The notes below the pieces were generated by a model that was not told the DNA's origin, searched no databases, and saw only the letters and a program-made list of their open reading frames with translations. DNA of 64,000 bases from positions 1-64,000 of the forward strand of contig NZ_JAGKIK010000002.1 in assembly GCF_017897595.1 (NCBI RefSeq), written 5' to 3'. Source of the stretch: Aquimarina sp. U1-2. Its GTDB lineage: Bacteria > Bacteroidota > Bacteroidia > Flavobacteriales > Flavobacteriaceae. Of this stretch, positions 24,901-32,769 are shown in pieces. A program made the position numbers and the translations under genes. The number at the start of each line of letters is the position of its first letter. Within the stretch, counting starts at the first letter, position 1.

Positions 24901-25994
24901 GTTACATCTGGAAAACTAGGCAGTCCACTACCGTTAAAATCATTTCGTATCCAGTCGGTTGTAGCATCTGTATCTTTTCCGTTGGGAAACCTCGATGCTC
25001 CACCTACTGTAAATGGGATTCCGTCAAAAGAAGATAAAAGCGTTACTTCGGCATAATTGATATCAGCTGTGTCTGCATCATTTACACCTACATCATCAAG
25101 AAGTTCTTCCCAAGGTGTACGTTCAAAAACTCCGTTATCATCGGTATCCAAATCCTGATCAAGAGTACCGGTAAAGTTTTTTACGAGGAGTAGGGATAAC
25201 GTTCCATTTTCATAGCTATTATTTGCAAAAGGAGTGGTATAATATCCATTAGTATCGGCGGTACCTAATTGTATGGCCTGATCAATAGTTCCTGCGGCAT
25301 TGCTATCACCATCAATTTCTAATAGCCAGTATTCGCTTAAATCAGCTTCTGAAGCGGCTAATACTTCTATAAATTCATTGGTGTCTGCTCCTGTGTGATT
25401 GAGTACAAATTCATTAATGAGCGGACGAACAACGATAGCTCCGAACGTTTGATTGGTATTTATCGCTCCGTAAGTATTGGAAGAAGCCACTTGCCATGTA
25501 AAATCGGAAGCTAAACTTCCTGTTCCGGATAATTGAAGCGAGTTTCCGGCGGGAGTACTACTAGATTCTGAAACGCCAATATCGGTGCTTGTTTGCCCAG
25601 CAGCAGGACCATTGGCAGCGGTAAAGACCCCTTCGTAACTTAAAAACTGAATAACCGTATTCGTGTTGTCTACCAAAGCAATCCCATCGGGAGCTCCATT
25701 TTGGATGCTTCCAGCAGGAAATATGGCTATTGTACCAAATCCATTTTGTTGATCAGGCAATATACCCGAAATTGAAACGGTGTTATATGCGGTTTGATTT
25801 GATCCGTTGTATAACACAATGCTCCAATTGGTAAGATCGGTGCCAGCCGGTCCAACGATTTCTATAGCTTCGTCTACATCTGCACCTACATTATCATAAT
25901 GTATCTCATTAATAAATACAGATTGTGTAAATCCTTTCTGAATTCCTATAAAACATAGAAAAGAGAATGGAATTAAAAGTAATTTTAATTTCAT
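21939..25994 (-). CDS. Giant secreted LTD/nuclease protein with T9SS sorting domain
   Basis: A 1351-residue secreted multidomain protein. A signal peptide (about 1-23, ending GFTQ) leads into three lamin-tail-type domains (about 25-170, 190-380 and 395-560; repeated motifs INEIHYDN, INEFVLNHTGADTNEFIEV and INEIDADTQGSDTLEFVELY). An OB-fold/DUF5689-like region follows (about 575-760, GETVTIAEARAAAEGTAVTI), then an endonuclease/exonuclease/phosphatase domain (about 780-1085, with VVTWNIEWFGDEN, VQEI, ALHARANNS, LLGDYNDD and SDHFPVSARF). A beta-sandwich of unknown type (about 1100-1240) precedes a type IX secretion sorting tail (about 1275-1351: IAPNP to FYVVRASDEKGTFRTTKKI). It is most likely an extracellular DNase exported by T9SS. 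I use the ATG at 25994; the frame extends 13 codons upstream without signal character. Confidence 0.9.
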   Translation of the reverse strand: MKLKLLLIPFSFLCFIGIQKGFTQSVFINEIHYDNVGADVDEAIEIVGPAGTDLTNWSIVLYNGSNQTAYNTVSISGILPDQQNGFGTIAIFPAGSIQNGAPDGIALVDNTNTVIQFLSYEGVFTAANGPAAGQTSTDIGVSESSSTPAGNSLQLSGTGSLASDFTWQVASSNTYGAINTNQTFGAIVVRPLINEFVLNHTGADTNEFIEVLAASEADLSEYWLLEIDGDSNAAGTIDQAIQLGTADTNGYYTTPFANNSYENGTLSLLLVKNFTGTLDQDLDTDDNGVFERTPWEELLDDVGVNDADTADINYAEVTLLSSFDGIPFTVGGASRFPNGKDTDATTDWIRNDFNGSGLPSFPDVTADPGEAVNTPNQKNQVANDGGSPVTSLLINEIDADTQGSDTLEFVELYDGGIGNTSLEGFVLVNYNGSNNASYSAIDLDGFSTDAGGYFVIGNADVANVDLIVPGNSFQNGADAVVLYVDDASSFPNGTAISTENIVDAIVYDTDDSDNIVLLTLLNANQPQLNENQNGDKDAASLQRIPNGQGGARNTTSYVAKAPTPGISNEGVLVVPGETVTIAEARAAAEGTAVTIAGVLTVTNSFNGPAFIQDATGGIAVFDEQVQANAALQVGDSITLTGVRAVFNDQVQITGVVEVIDNGRPQRPILPQIITLSEIESHPGELVQVTNTTFPNPGDLLFGNSNVTLTDASGAGELRIDNDVASVVGKVQPTTCPSITGVVGRFREFFQLLPRDLNDIPCTVDFIPPGDTIGIPKEDTFDVVTWNIEWFGDENNSPVGQNPMSDAIQRDSTATVLQRLNSDIYAVQEIADDALLEELVAQLPGYDYVLSDAFSNPGGTPPFQKIGFIYNTETVSVVSTRAMFTSIHPLYNGGDDSALVNYPDETSRFFASGRLPFLLTADVTVNGVTERIDLIALHARANNSRNPQNRYNMRKYDVEVLKDSLDAHFANNKVVLLGDYNDDVDETVADISSTISSFQEYVDDTANYTIVSSALSEAGLRSFVFRENMIDHITITNELDEAYIENSVTVHYEIYDADYAFTTSDHFPVSARFLLEQPFRENSCTGASIVSFEQGKRKDGRKISRFRSNPHRALGTPNERKYFDFVSLGFGGAITIALNEKIFDNKNTNEFAVFESTGFFDNIPCQYFPETAEVFASADGVEFASLGTTCQDGEFDLADGNLDTAKYIKIVDVSDRNVFPWFADGFDLDAIVCLENGENLFTKRAITALHTPTAFDSELLKEDFESGDVHIAIAPNPVIEQLFLDFQVLSKSDVEVIITDITGKTVYQQAVRLAVGSSRFSVDMRKFPRGFYVVRASDEKGTFRTTKKILKN

Positions 25995-26229
25995 AATAAA
26001 TAATTTGTATGCTTGATTTTTTGCGTAACGCAAGGTATGTCATTCCGCTGATTCTTACATCTGGACTATGTTAAAAAAACATCAATAAATGTGTGCCTTG
26101 AAATTAGCGTACTTTACTTAAGTATTTGAAAGATAGATCATTTCTGTCTGCATGCCTTTGGCAGGTAAGCTACTACCAATATAAAGGGGTTGAAGTGAAG
26201 CTTATCAATAAGTACATCATTTGGGTTAA

Positions 26230-26398
26230 ACCCGCTTTATGCATTAGAAAATCTATTACGGCTTTAAACTGCTGCAAAACCAATCACTACGTTGTATTTT
26301 TAAATTTCACCGTAGCGATGCTATGCTGAAACTTAGAAAATACTTGGTTTTATGGCATTTTCAACCCTCATAACGAAATTCTAATGCATAAACCGGGT
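26230..26398. repeat. 169-bp palindromic element (MITE-like), copy 3
   Basis: Ends ACCCGCTTTATGCATTAG and, on the opposite strand, ACCCGGTTTATGCATTAG. Flanking TAA occurs at 26227-26229 and 26399-26401. It is inserted at the 3' end of a dehydrogenase remnant, to which it supplies the stop codon (TAG, complement of 26381-26383). Confidence 0.88.
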
Positions 26399-26587
26399 TA
26401 AATCGATGACCATTCTACCATCAATGTTACCTTTCTTCATATCTTCGAATATAGTATTGATATTTTCTAAAGGAGCTTTATGAGTTGTTGCTTCGACTTT
26501 TTCTTCTATCGCAAAATCAATAGCTTCCTGTACATCTTTTCGTGTACCCGTAATAGCAGGATGTAAGTTAAGCAGGTCTGGATGTGC
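26381..26587 (-). pseudogene. Zinc-type alcohol dehydrogenase, C-terminal remnant
   Basis: Read on the minus strand, 26548-26402 encodes GTRKDVQEAIDFAIEEK, then VEATTHKAPLENINTIFEDM, KKGNIDGRMVID. This is the C-terminal end of an AdhP/AdhA-like zinc-dependent alcohol dehydrogenase (about 50 of 340 residues). Everything upstream, including the catalytic and NAD-binding domains, is missing. The frame then runs into the palindromic element, adding LTRFMH before TAG. It is a decayed gene fragment with no promoter. Confidence 0.8.
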
Positions 26588-26714
26588 TAATGTGCACGAT
26601 AGGGTGCTTTATATATTTTTTTGAAATAATTGTTGGTTGCCATAATCATTAAATTTAAACCAGTTCTTTACAATAAACCCAGTGTGTTATAGACTTTGAA
26701 GGACATAATTATCG

Positions 26715-26722
26715 TATTTTTG
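26715..26722 (+). promoter_or_regulatory. -7 box for hflX
   Basis: TATTTTTG fits TAnnTTTG, 57 nt before the hflX ATG at 26780, with a TTTG about 16 nt further upstream that could be the -33 box (spacing shorter than ideal). Confidence 0.55.
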
Positions 26723-26779
26723 CACTCTGGGTTTGAGTCACACTATACCAATTTAAGAAATAGAAGATACGTATTTTAC

Positions 26780-27988
26780 ATGTTAGAGCGGAAAGAAATT
26801 GCATACGAAAAAACAGTATTGATAGGGATTGTTACCAGGCATCAAGACGAAGAAAAGCTTACAGAATTTCTAGATGAGCTAGAATTTTTGACCTATACAG
26901 CAGGGGGAGAGGTAGTTAAGCGATTTACTCAAAAAATGGAGATGCCCAATTCTAAAACGTTTATCGGTACCGGTAAGATGGAAGAAGTGAAGGCCTATGT
27001 CGAAGCACATGATATTGGCACTGTAGTTTTTGATGATGAATTATCACCGGCGCAACTTCGTAATATCGAGCGTATTTTAGAAGCAAAGATTATCGATAGA
27101 ACCAATTTAATCTTGGATATTTTTGCGCAGCGTGCACAAACTAGCTATGCCCGCACTCAGGTCGAATTGGCACAATACCAATATTTATTACCTAGACTTA
27201 CAGGATTGTGGACGCACTTAGAAAGGCAACGAGGTGGTATAGGGATGCGAGGTCCTGGTGAGACAGAAATAGAAACCGATCGTCGTATTGTAAGGGATCG
27301 TATTTCTTTACTCAAAAAGAAATTGCAAACCATTGATAAACAAATGGCAACACAACGTGGCAACCGGGGCAAACTGGTTCGTGTGGCTTTGGTTGGATAT
27401 ACCAATGTAGGTAAATCTACACTAATGAATGTTATTGCTAAGAGCGAGGTATTTGCAGAAAACAAGCTTTTTGCAACTCTAGACACCACGGTACGCAAGG
27501 TAGTGATAGGTAATTTACCATTTTTATTGAGTGATACGGTTGGATTTATTAGAAAATTACCCACCCAACTTGTCGAAAGTTTTAAAAGTACGCTGGATGA
27601 GGTTCGCGAAGCCGATCTTTTGTTGCATGTAGTAGATATTTCTCACCCACAATTTGAAGATCATATCGATTCTGTACACAAGATTTTGGGTGAAATCGAT
27701 TGTAGAGACAAGGCTACGATTATGGTTTTTAATAAAATAGACGCCTATGAGCATGAAACTATACCAGCAGATGACCTTACTACAGAAAGAACCAAAGCAC
27801 ATTATACATTAGAAGAATGGAAGCAAACCTGGATGAATAAAATCGGGGATAACGCATTATTTATCTCAGCCATTCATAAAGAAAATATGGAGGAATTTAG
27901 AACACGTATATATAAAGAAGTTCGAGATATTCATGTTACCCGTTTTCCATATAATAATTTTTTATATCCTGAGAGTATTGAAGAATAG
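26780..27988 (+). CDS. hflX: GTPase HflX
   Basis: A 402-residue ribosome-associated GTPase of the Obg-HflX superfamily that splits or rescues stalled ribosomes under stress. The N-terminal HflX domain (about 10-150) includes FIGTGKMEEV and FDDELSPAQLRN. The linker GGIGMRGPGETEIETDRR (152-169) is the family hallmark. The G domain carries GYTNVGKST (206-214), DTVGF and NKID. I start at the ATG at 26780 (MLERKEIAYEK); an upstream extension to 26696 would be encoded by the promoter region. The gene is convergent with a DUF3078 gene, with a 9-bp gap between stops. Confidence 0.95.
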   Translation: MLERKEIAYEKTVLIGIVTRHQDEEKLTEFLDELEFLTYTAGGEVVKRFTQKMEMPNSKTFIGTGKMEEVKAYVEAHDIGTVVFDDELSPAQLRNIERILEAKIIDRTNLILDIFAQRAQTSYARTQVELAQYQYLLPRLTGLWTHLERQRGGIGMRGPGETEIETDRRIVRDRISLLKKKLQTIDKQMATQRGNRGKLVRVALVGYTNVGKSTLMNVIAKSEVFAENKLFATLDTTVRKVVIGNLPFLLSDTVGFIRKLPTQLVESFKSTLDEVREADLLLHVVDISHPQFEDHIDSVHKILGEIDCRDKATIMVFNKIDAYEHETIPADDLTTERTKAHYTLEEWKQTWMNKIGDNALFISAIHKENMEEFRTRIYKEVRDIHVTRFPYNNFLYPESIEE

Positions 27989-27997
27989 TGTAATATC

Positions 27998-29026
27998 TTA
28001 GAATGCATAGTCTAAACCAATACCGGTAACCTGCCTAATTTGAAATGCGCTGGTCGCATTGTCATCGTAGATGCTCTGAAACACAAAACTGAAAGAAACA
28101 TAACGATTCACCTTCAAATTAAGATTAAAAGTATAGTCGATATCAATATTACCGGGATCTTCGATGTAATTAGAATATAAACTTAAGATATTATCGACAT
28201 AAAACCGTTCAGACAATTCAAATTTTAAGTTGGCAACCAAAGAGCCACCAAACTCAAATCTCGTACTTTCGCCGGCGTCGACACCAAAATAATCACCATC
28301 TTCATAACCTGGTACATTGGTAAACTCTTTATCTACAAATATGATTCGCGAGGTAACCGGAGCTAAGTTGATATTAAGATCGTCACTTTTTTTCCAGAGA
28401 ATACCAGGACCGCCTTTTAAAAATGCCGGAGAGAAAAAATGAGTTTCTTCAATACGAATGGTTTCTTCGGTCACGGGATCGGTTTCAAAACGAAAACCTT
28501 TATCAAACTGGGATAAGAAATTAACAAAAAAGGAATAGTTCCAATTACCATTACCGATACGTTTTCCTAGCCGTGAGTTAATTTCTATCCTGTCGTTGGT
28601 TTTGCGTGCAAAAGGTTCATCTTTTAAAAAAGAAAGTCCGTAGTCGGCCAAAATTTTATTGTACCAGGTTAGATTGTTTTTTTTGTAATTAAATTCATAA
28701 TTGGCAACTCCGTTTCCGGCAACGTTTGTGGTTCCTCCCCCTTGCCAATCAAAATTGAAGGCAGATTGATTAAACAATAAAGAAAATTTTCCTTTGGTTT
28801 TCCAGCCTACATGTTCAGGTTTTTTTGGTTTTTTTGGCGAAATTTCTTTTAGAATATTCTTTAAAACGATAACATTTAACTCTCGAGGGGTATTTTTCAA
28901 AAGACTATCAATAGAACGCTTTAAATTAAGCTGAATAGAATCGAGTTGTTTTGTCTTTTTCTTTTCTTGACTAAAGATTTTTGACACAAATAATACTACA
29001 AAAATTACTATTAAAAACCTTTTCAT
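27998..29026 (-). CDS. DUF3078 outer-membrane-like protein (first of a pair)
   Basis: A 342-residue exported protein from the ATG at 29026 (MKRFLIVIFVVLFVSKIFSQ signal); a start four codons upstream is possible. After a Lys-rich and Asp/Ser linker, the rest (about 75-342) is DUF3078: GKFSLLFNQSAFNFDWQGGG, GNGVANYEFNYKKNNLTWYN and a long series of amphipathic strands ending in GLDYAF with a terminal aromatic, as expected for a small outer-membrane beta-barrel. Function unknown. A second DUF3078 protein lies 161 bp upstream on the same strand, probably an ancient duplication. It has its own -7 box at 29055-29062. Confidence 0.85.
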   Translation of the reverse strand: MKRFLIVIFVVLFVSKIFSQEKKKTKQLDSIQLNLKRSIDSLLKNTPRELNVIVLKNILKEISPKKPKKPEHVGWKTKGKFSLLFNQSAFNFDWQGGGTTNVAGNGVANYEFNYKKNNLTWYNKILADYGLSFLKDEPFARKTNDRIEINSRLGKRIGNGNWNYSFFVNFLSQFDKGFRFETDPVTEETIRIEETHFFSPAFLKGGPGILWKKSDDLNINLAPVTSRIIFVDKEFTNVPGYEDGDYFGVDAGESTRFEFGGSLVANLKFELSERFYVDNILSLYSNYIEDPGNIDIDYTFNLNLKVNRYVSFSFVFQSIYDDNATSAFQIRQVTGIGLDYAF

Positions 29027-29054
29027 TAGATCCGTCATTGTAGGGGTAAAGTGA

Positions 29055-29062
29055 CAAATATA
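29055..29062 (-). promoter_or_regulatory. -7 box for the first DUF3078 gene
   Basis: On the minus strand TATATTTG fits TAnnTTTG, 28 nt before the ATG at 29026. Confidence 0.6.
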
Positions 29063-29187
29063 CGAGTTGTGTTTAGGTTTTCAAATCGCAACTTCTATAC
29101 GATAATCAATAGCGTATAAAACAATCTTCTTTTGTGAGTATTCGTTTCGTTCGACTAGGTAATCGATAATTAAATTCTACTGCACTA

Positions 29188-30120
29188 CTAAAAGGTGTAA
29201 CTTACCCCTAAATTCCAGAACGATTGAAGCTCGTTATCTGTATTTTCGAGAGTGGGAGTAGGAACAATCTCGGGAACTTGAGCCAGTGCAAAATTATACG
29301 CTTCTTGTTTGTTGCTGCGCAAGCCAAAATCAAATCCTACACCAATGGCTTTCCAAAGGGTATATGTAAACGAATTGGTCCAGGTCCAGTTAGAATAGTC
29401 GGTATCTTCATAACTTAAGAATGCAGAGAGGTTGGTTTTAAAATTAATAGCACCAATTCTGCGGGTATAATCGGCTACTAGTTTAGCTCCAAGAGAAGAT
29501 TCGTACTGCGCATCCCCCTCGCTAAAAACAAAGTTATAATTAACAGGATGTACCACAATTACAAGGTTTTTAATAGGGGTCCATGTGATCCCTGCACCAA
29601 TATCGAGATATCCGGGATCATTGAAATTACTTAAAATGGTAGTTCTGTATTCGGTTAATGTGGATACGGCCAGGGTACGGGTAAGTCTATACCCAAAAAG
29701 CGAAGTAAAATTAAAAACATCGGTAGCTTCTCTAAAACCATCATCATCTGTTGGATCGTCTCTGTCATCAAGTTTAACCCATGCAAAATTGGTGGTAAGG
29801 CTATTTTTCCAGAAATATTTCTTTTGTAGTAAGTTGGCGTATCCATTGAAAGTAATACCTATATTACCGGCGGAGTTGTTGGGAATGCCCTGTGCGAACC
29901 AATTATTAAACCCAGAAAGACTACCTCCTACAGTACCAAAAGCTCCTATTTTCCAACCCGTAATCGTGTCGAGCTTTGCCTGTATGGCATCTATTCGTTT
30001 TTGAATAGCGGCTATAGAATCTTTTTTTACAGCTTGTTCTTTTTTTAGTTCTTCTTCAGTCTGTGCAGATGTTGTAGTAATTGCTAACAGTAAAAATGCG
30101 AGGCAAAGAATTTTTTTCAT
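29188..30120 (-). CDS. DUF3078 outer-membrane-like protein (second of a pair)
   Basis: A 310-residue exported protein. A signal peptide spans 1-19 (TTTSAQ). A short coiled-coil (about 20-52, EEELKKEQAVKKDSIAAIQK) precedes the DUF3078 barrel (about 55-310), which contains GAFGTVGGSLSGFNNWFAQG, GITFNGYANLLQKKYFWKNS and the closing strand WNLGVSYTF ending in Phe. The coiled-coil may trimerise or hold the protein at the periplasmic face; that is inference. It is paralogous to the neighbour at 27998 but clearly diverged. The region upstream (30121-30366) holds a repeat at 30161-30214. Confidence 0.85.
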   Translation of the reverse strand: MKKILCLAFLLLAITTTSAQTEEELKKEQAVKKDSIAAIQKRIDAIQAKLDTITGWKIGAFGTVGGSLSGFNNWFAQGIPNNSAGNIGITFNGYANLLQKKYFWKNSLTTNFAWVKLDDRDDPTDDDGFREATDVFNFTSLFGYRLTRTLAVSTLTEYRTTILSNFNDPGYLDIGAGITWTPIKNLVIVVHPVNYNFVFSEGDAQYESSLGAKLVADYTRRIGAINFKTNLSAFLSYEDTDYSNWTWTNSFTYTLWKAIGVGFDFGLRSNKQEAYNFALAQVPEIVPTPTLENTDNELQSFWNLGVSYTF

Positions 30121-30160
30121 AGTTACACGTGTTATAATTTAATGATAAATAAGAATATTA

Positions 30161-30214
30161 AGATATTGAAAAATTGTTTTCAACAAATGCCTCGTGGGCT
30201 TGCCCCGAGGTAGT
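30161..30214. repeat. TTGGCACC/GAGGTAGT repeat, 54-bp copy lacking its left end
   Basis: Starts at AGATATTGAAAAATTG and ends CCCCGAGGTAGT, containing a perfect hairpin CCTCGTGGGCTTGCCCCGAGG. TTA occurs on both sides (30158-30160 and 30215-30217). The right half is nearly identical to 11103-11148. Confidence 0.75.
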
Positions 30215-30366
30215 TTACTTGAGCAATTTCAAAGTAAAACTGGTATAAAATCCAATTACATGATAAGTTCATCCCCAAAGTTAGGACAATGAAGTTTTGA
30301 GAGATACAAAAACATTAAATAGTGTCAATTTTTTCGATAAAATGCTGATTTTTAGGATCAAATTCT

Positions 30367-30876
30367 TTATCTCCTTTTGTATAAAGGTACTGCAGAGCAT
30401 GCTTCTCCATACATTAAACTTTTGGCAACAGGTTGCAATTTTTGGATCAAAGCGATATATGCCCCTTCGGGAACAGGCTTTTGGGTACATCCTTTTATAA
30501 TCAAAAGTTTATCTTGATATGCTGAAACATCCAAGGTATTAATGAGTTCTTCGTAGAGAATTGTCTCTAAGGTTTCTAGCGAACCTACTACTACTTTTTT
30601 AGCATACGGAATTAATGAACTAGTCAATAAAAGATAAGCCCACCCGGGTATAATGGCTTCTGTAGAACACGTTAACGCCACGTATTGATTCTGATATTGA
30701 CTCCAATTGTGGTCTTTGACATGTTTTCTAAAATCTTTTTCGCGCAAAAGCAATCCTTCAAAAAGCCAGTCTTTTATATCAAAGAGAACACGGTTACCAT
30801 CTGGATAGTACTCTTCAAGATCAAATGTCATCAGATTTTGGTTGTTTGCAACCCTATTTATGATTTCTTCGGCCAT
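30367..30876 (-). CDS. DUF2480 family protein
   Basis: A 169-residue cytoplasmic protein of DUF2480, a family restricted to Bacteroidota and regularly found beside SUF genes. It begins MAEEIINRVANNQNLMTFDL and contains a conserved-looking VALTCSTEAIIPGWAYLLLT and a KGCTQKPVPEGAYI segment near the C-terminus. Two cysteines (CSTE and GCTQ) could have a redox or Fe-S related role, but none is established. It lies downstream of the sufT-like gene on the same strand with a 107-bp gap, at the end of the SUF cluster. Its function there is inferred only from position. Confidence 0.85.
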   Translation of the reverse strand: MAEEIINRVANNQNLMTFDLEEYYPDGNRVLFDIKDWLFEGLLLREKDFRKHVKDHNWSQYQNQYVALTCSTEAIIPGWAYLLLTSSLIPYAKKVVVGSLETLETILYEELINTLDVSAYQDKLLIIKGCTQKPVPEGAYIALIQKLQPVAKSLMYGEACSAVPLYKRR

Positions 30877-30983
30877 GTTATTATCTCGTCTTTTATGATG
30901 TCATCTTCTTTGGTAAATTTTTTATGTAGTATTGCTCTTCAATAGGTGTTCTACGAGCCAAACAGCGATAATTAGCCCTTAAT

Positions 30984-31310
30984 TTATAGCATACCTAGTT
31001 CTAACTTGGCCTCTTCGCTCATAAGATCTTGTGACCAAGGGGGATCAAACGTAAGCTCCATTTCTACATCATTAACAGCATCAAGAGATTTTACTTTTTC
31101 TTTTACTTCCTCAGGCAGTGATTCTGCTACCGGGCAGTTGGGGGATGTAAGCGTCATAAGAATCTTTACATCGAGATCTTCATTTACAAAAACATCATAA
31201 ATCAATCCCAGTTCGTATATATCTACGGGAATTTCGGGATCATATATGGTTTTAAGTACCCGTACTATTTTTTCACCTAGTTCGTTTGTATCTATAGTGG
31301 TTTCGCTCAT
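30984..31310 (-). CDS. SufT-like MIP18/DUF59 iron-sulfur assembly protein
   Basis: A 108-residue protein of the MIP18 (DUF59) family that supports Fe-S cluster maturation or transfer downstream of the SUF scaffold. Diagnostic segments are VRVLKTIYDPEIPVDIYELG (about 17-36) and TLTSPNCPVAESLPEEV, whose cysteine is conserved in the family, followed by LTFDPPWSQDLMSEEAK. I start at the ATG at 31310 (MSETTIDTNELG); the frame runs seven codons further upstream but that part is probably leader. sufE lies 43 bp upstream and DUF2480 downstream. Confidence 0.9.
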   Translation of the reverse strand: MSETTIDTNELGEKIVRVLKTIYDPEIPVDIYELGLIYDVFVNEDLDVKILMTLTSPNCPVAESLPEEVKEKVKSLDAVNDVEMELTFDPPWSQDLMSEEAKLELGML

Positions 31311-31353
31311 AATTATTTTTTCAACGTCCATCAGGATATACCTGACAAAAGAA

Positions 31354-31776
31354 TTAATTTAATTGTGTTTGATAAGCAATCGCATACATTTTAAGCTGTT
31401 TGATCATACTTACCAAACCATTTGCTCGGGTTGGCGAGAGGTGTTCTTTTAGGCCAATATCATCGATAAAACTAGTATCGGCATCAATAATATCTTTAGG
31501 ATGTTGTCCCGAAAATGCTCGTATTAGAATCGCAATGATACCTTTGGTAATAATAGCATCACTATCTGCCGTAAAATTCAACTTTTCGTCACTCAATTCA
31601 GCATGTACCCATACTTTACTTTGACACCCCTTAATACTATTGTCATCTGTTTTGTATTTATCGTCGATAATGGGTAGTGATTTTCCCAATTCAATCATAT
31701 ACTCATAACGTTGCATCCAGTCATCGAACATACTAAACTCCTCTACAATTTCTTCCTGAATATCCTGTATTGTCAT
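31354..31776 (-). CDS. sufE: SufE cysteine desulfurase sulfur acceptor
   Basis: A 140-residue protein that takes persulfide sulfur from SufS and passes it to the SufBCD scaffold. The acceptor cysteine is Cys51 in the family motif IKGCQSKVW. The N-terminal EEFSMFDDWMQRYEYMIELG and C-terminal HLSPTRANGLVSMIKQL regions are also typical. The length is normal. It has its own -7 box at 31794-31801 and is followed by the sufT-like and DUF2480 genes. It is separated from sufS by the M43 protease and DUF4377 genes, so sufE and sufS are probably not on one transcript here. Confidence 0.95.
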   Translation of the reverse strand: MTIQDIQEEIVEEFSMFDDWMQRYEYMIELGKSLPIIDDKYKTDDNSIKGCQSKVWVHAELSDEKLNFTADSDAIITKGIIAILIRAFSGQHPKDIIDADTSFIDDIGLKEHLSPTRANGLVSMIKQLKMYAIAYQTQLN

Positions 31777-31793
31777 TAGCTATCAATTTTCAA

Positions 31794-31801
31794 CAAAAAT
31801 A
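31794..31801 (-). promoter_or_regulatory. -7 box for sufE
   Basis: On the minus strand TATTTTTG fits TAnnTTTG, 17 nt before the sufE ATG at 31776. Confidence 0.6.
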
Positions 31802-31816
31802 CAACAAGATTAGTTG

Positions 31817-32554
31817 CTATTCAATACTTTCTGACAATGATAGTATAGTATTAACTAATGCTTTTATTTCTGAGGGAGGATAACCATGGTCAAATGAAGA
31901 AGAGGTGTACACTTGGCCATTTGTTATAATTTTTAAATTTGCCTGCATAGCAGCGTCTCCACTACTTTTTTGAGTTGTAGTAGTCAAAGTATTGATTTTC
32001 CTAAGAGGAACGTTTTTTAGTAAGGAAACCACAGCACTCCAATCTTCTTGAGAACACTTTTTTTTAACTGTATTAGTTAAGCTGCGGTCGGTTGTTTTTT
32101 GAATGGTATTCTGATCTACCTTGATATACAAAAATACCCCTCTGGTACTAGCCTCATAAATAATACCTGAAACATTTTCCTGAGCATTTTGATATTGGGA
32201 TACCATGTGTTGACCAATATTGGTATTCTCGCTTTTTTTCTTTGACACTATTTTTAATAAAGAGTAGTGTATAGATAAGTCATCGGCAAGAGGGCTTTTT
32301 AGCGTATCTGCAATGATTTTAAGAGCGTAGGTAAATCCTTCTTCATAGTTAAATCCTTTTATAGTGCCGTAAAAATAACGCCAATCCTGAGACATATCGT
32401 CTTTGATTAACATACATTTTTGAGAAGCAACCCCTTCACAATCTACTGTATGATCGGCGATATAAACGCTTGTAATTGGTTGTGTTTGACATGATGAGCA
32501 TACCAAAACCAAACTCACGATCAGCGATATATTCGTTATGAAAATTTTAATCAT
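31817..32554 (-). CDS. DUF4377-containing lipoprotein
   Basis: A 245-residue lipoprotein: signal MIKIFITNISLIVSLVLVC with lipobox Cys at 19 or 22 (VCSSC). Residues about 28-90 match DUF4377 (SVYIADHTVDCEGVASQKCM, then DWRYFYGTIKGFNYEEGFTY), with the two conserved cysteines. The C-terminal half (about 120-245) resembles small lipoproteins that carry a KKCSQEDWSAVVSLL helix and an ITNGQVYTSSSFDHGYPP strand. Function unknown; the DUF4377 domain may be protease-inhibitor-like, as in HslJ/META relatives, but that is speculative. It lies between sufE and the M43 protease, an unusual position in the SUF region. Confidence 0.8.
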   Translation of the reverse strand: MIKIFITNISLIVSLVLVCSSCQTQPITSVYIADHTVDCEGVASQKCMLIKDDMSQDWRYFYGTIKGFNYEEGFTYALKIIADTLKSPLADDLSIHYSLLKIVSKKKSENTNIGQHMVSQYQNAQENVSGIIYEASTRGVFLYIKVDQNTIQKTTDRSLTNTVKKKCSQEDWSAVVSLLKNVPLRKINTLTTTTQKSSGDAAMQANLKIITNGQVYTSSSFDHGYPPSEIKALVNTILSLSESIE

Positions 32555-32653
32555 ATGTGCATATTATTAAGACCCATTGTGCATTTTGAATCCGAAAAAC
32601 TATTCGCGAAACCCCAATCCAAGTTAAAAGCAGGCTAATTTTTCTTCATTTTA

Positions 32654-32701
32654 TTGGCACGGAAGAAGGGTATCACATTCAGAGACTTGCCTTGAGGTAG
32701 T
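32654..32701. repeat. TTGGCACC/GAGGTAGT repeat, short 48-bp copy
   Basis: Runs from TTGGCACGGAAGAAGGGTAT to CTTGCCTTGAGGTAGT with TTA on both sides (32651-32653 and 32702-32704). It lies between the M43 protease and DUF4377 genes. Confidence 0.7.
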
Positions 32702-32769
32702 TTACTACAAAAAAATCACTTAAATTGACGCTTTTCTTTACTGTTCCTTTCATAATACACAACGAATTA

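Noticed and set aside
26696..26779. Upstream extension of hflX
   Set aside because: It overlaps the -7 box at 26715-26722, so it would lie at or before the transcription start. MLERKEIAYEK is the better start.
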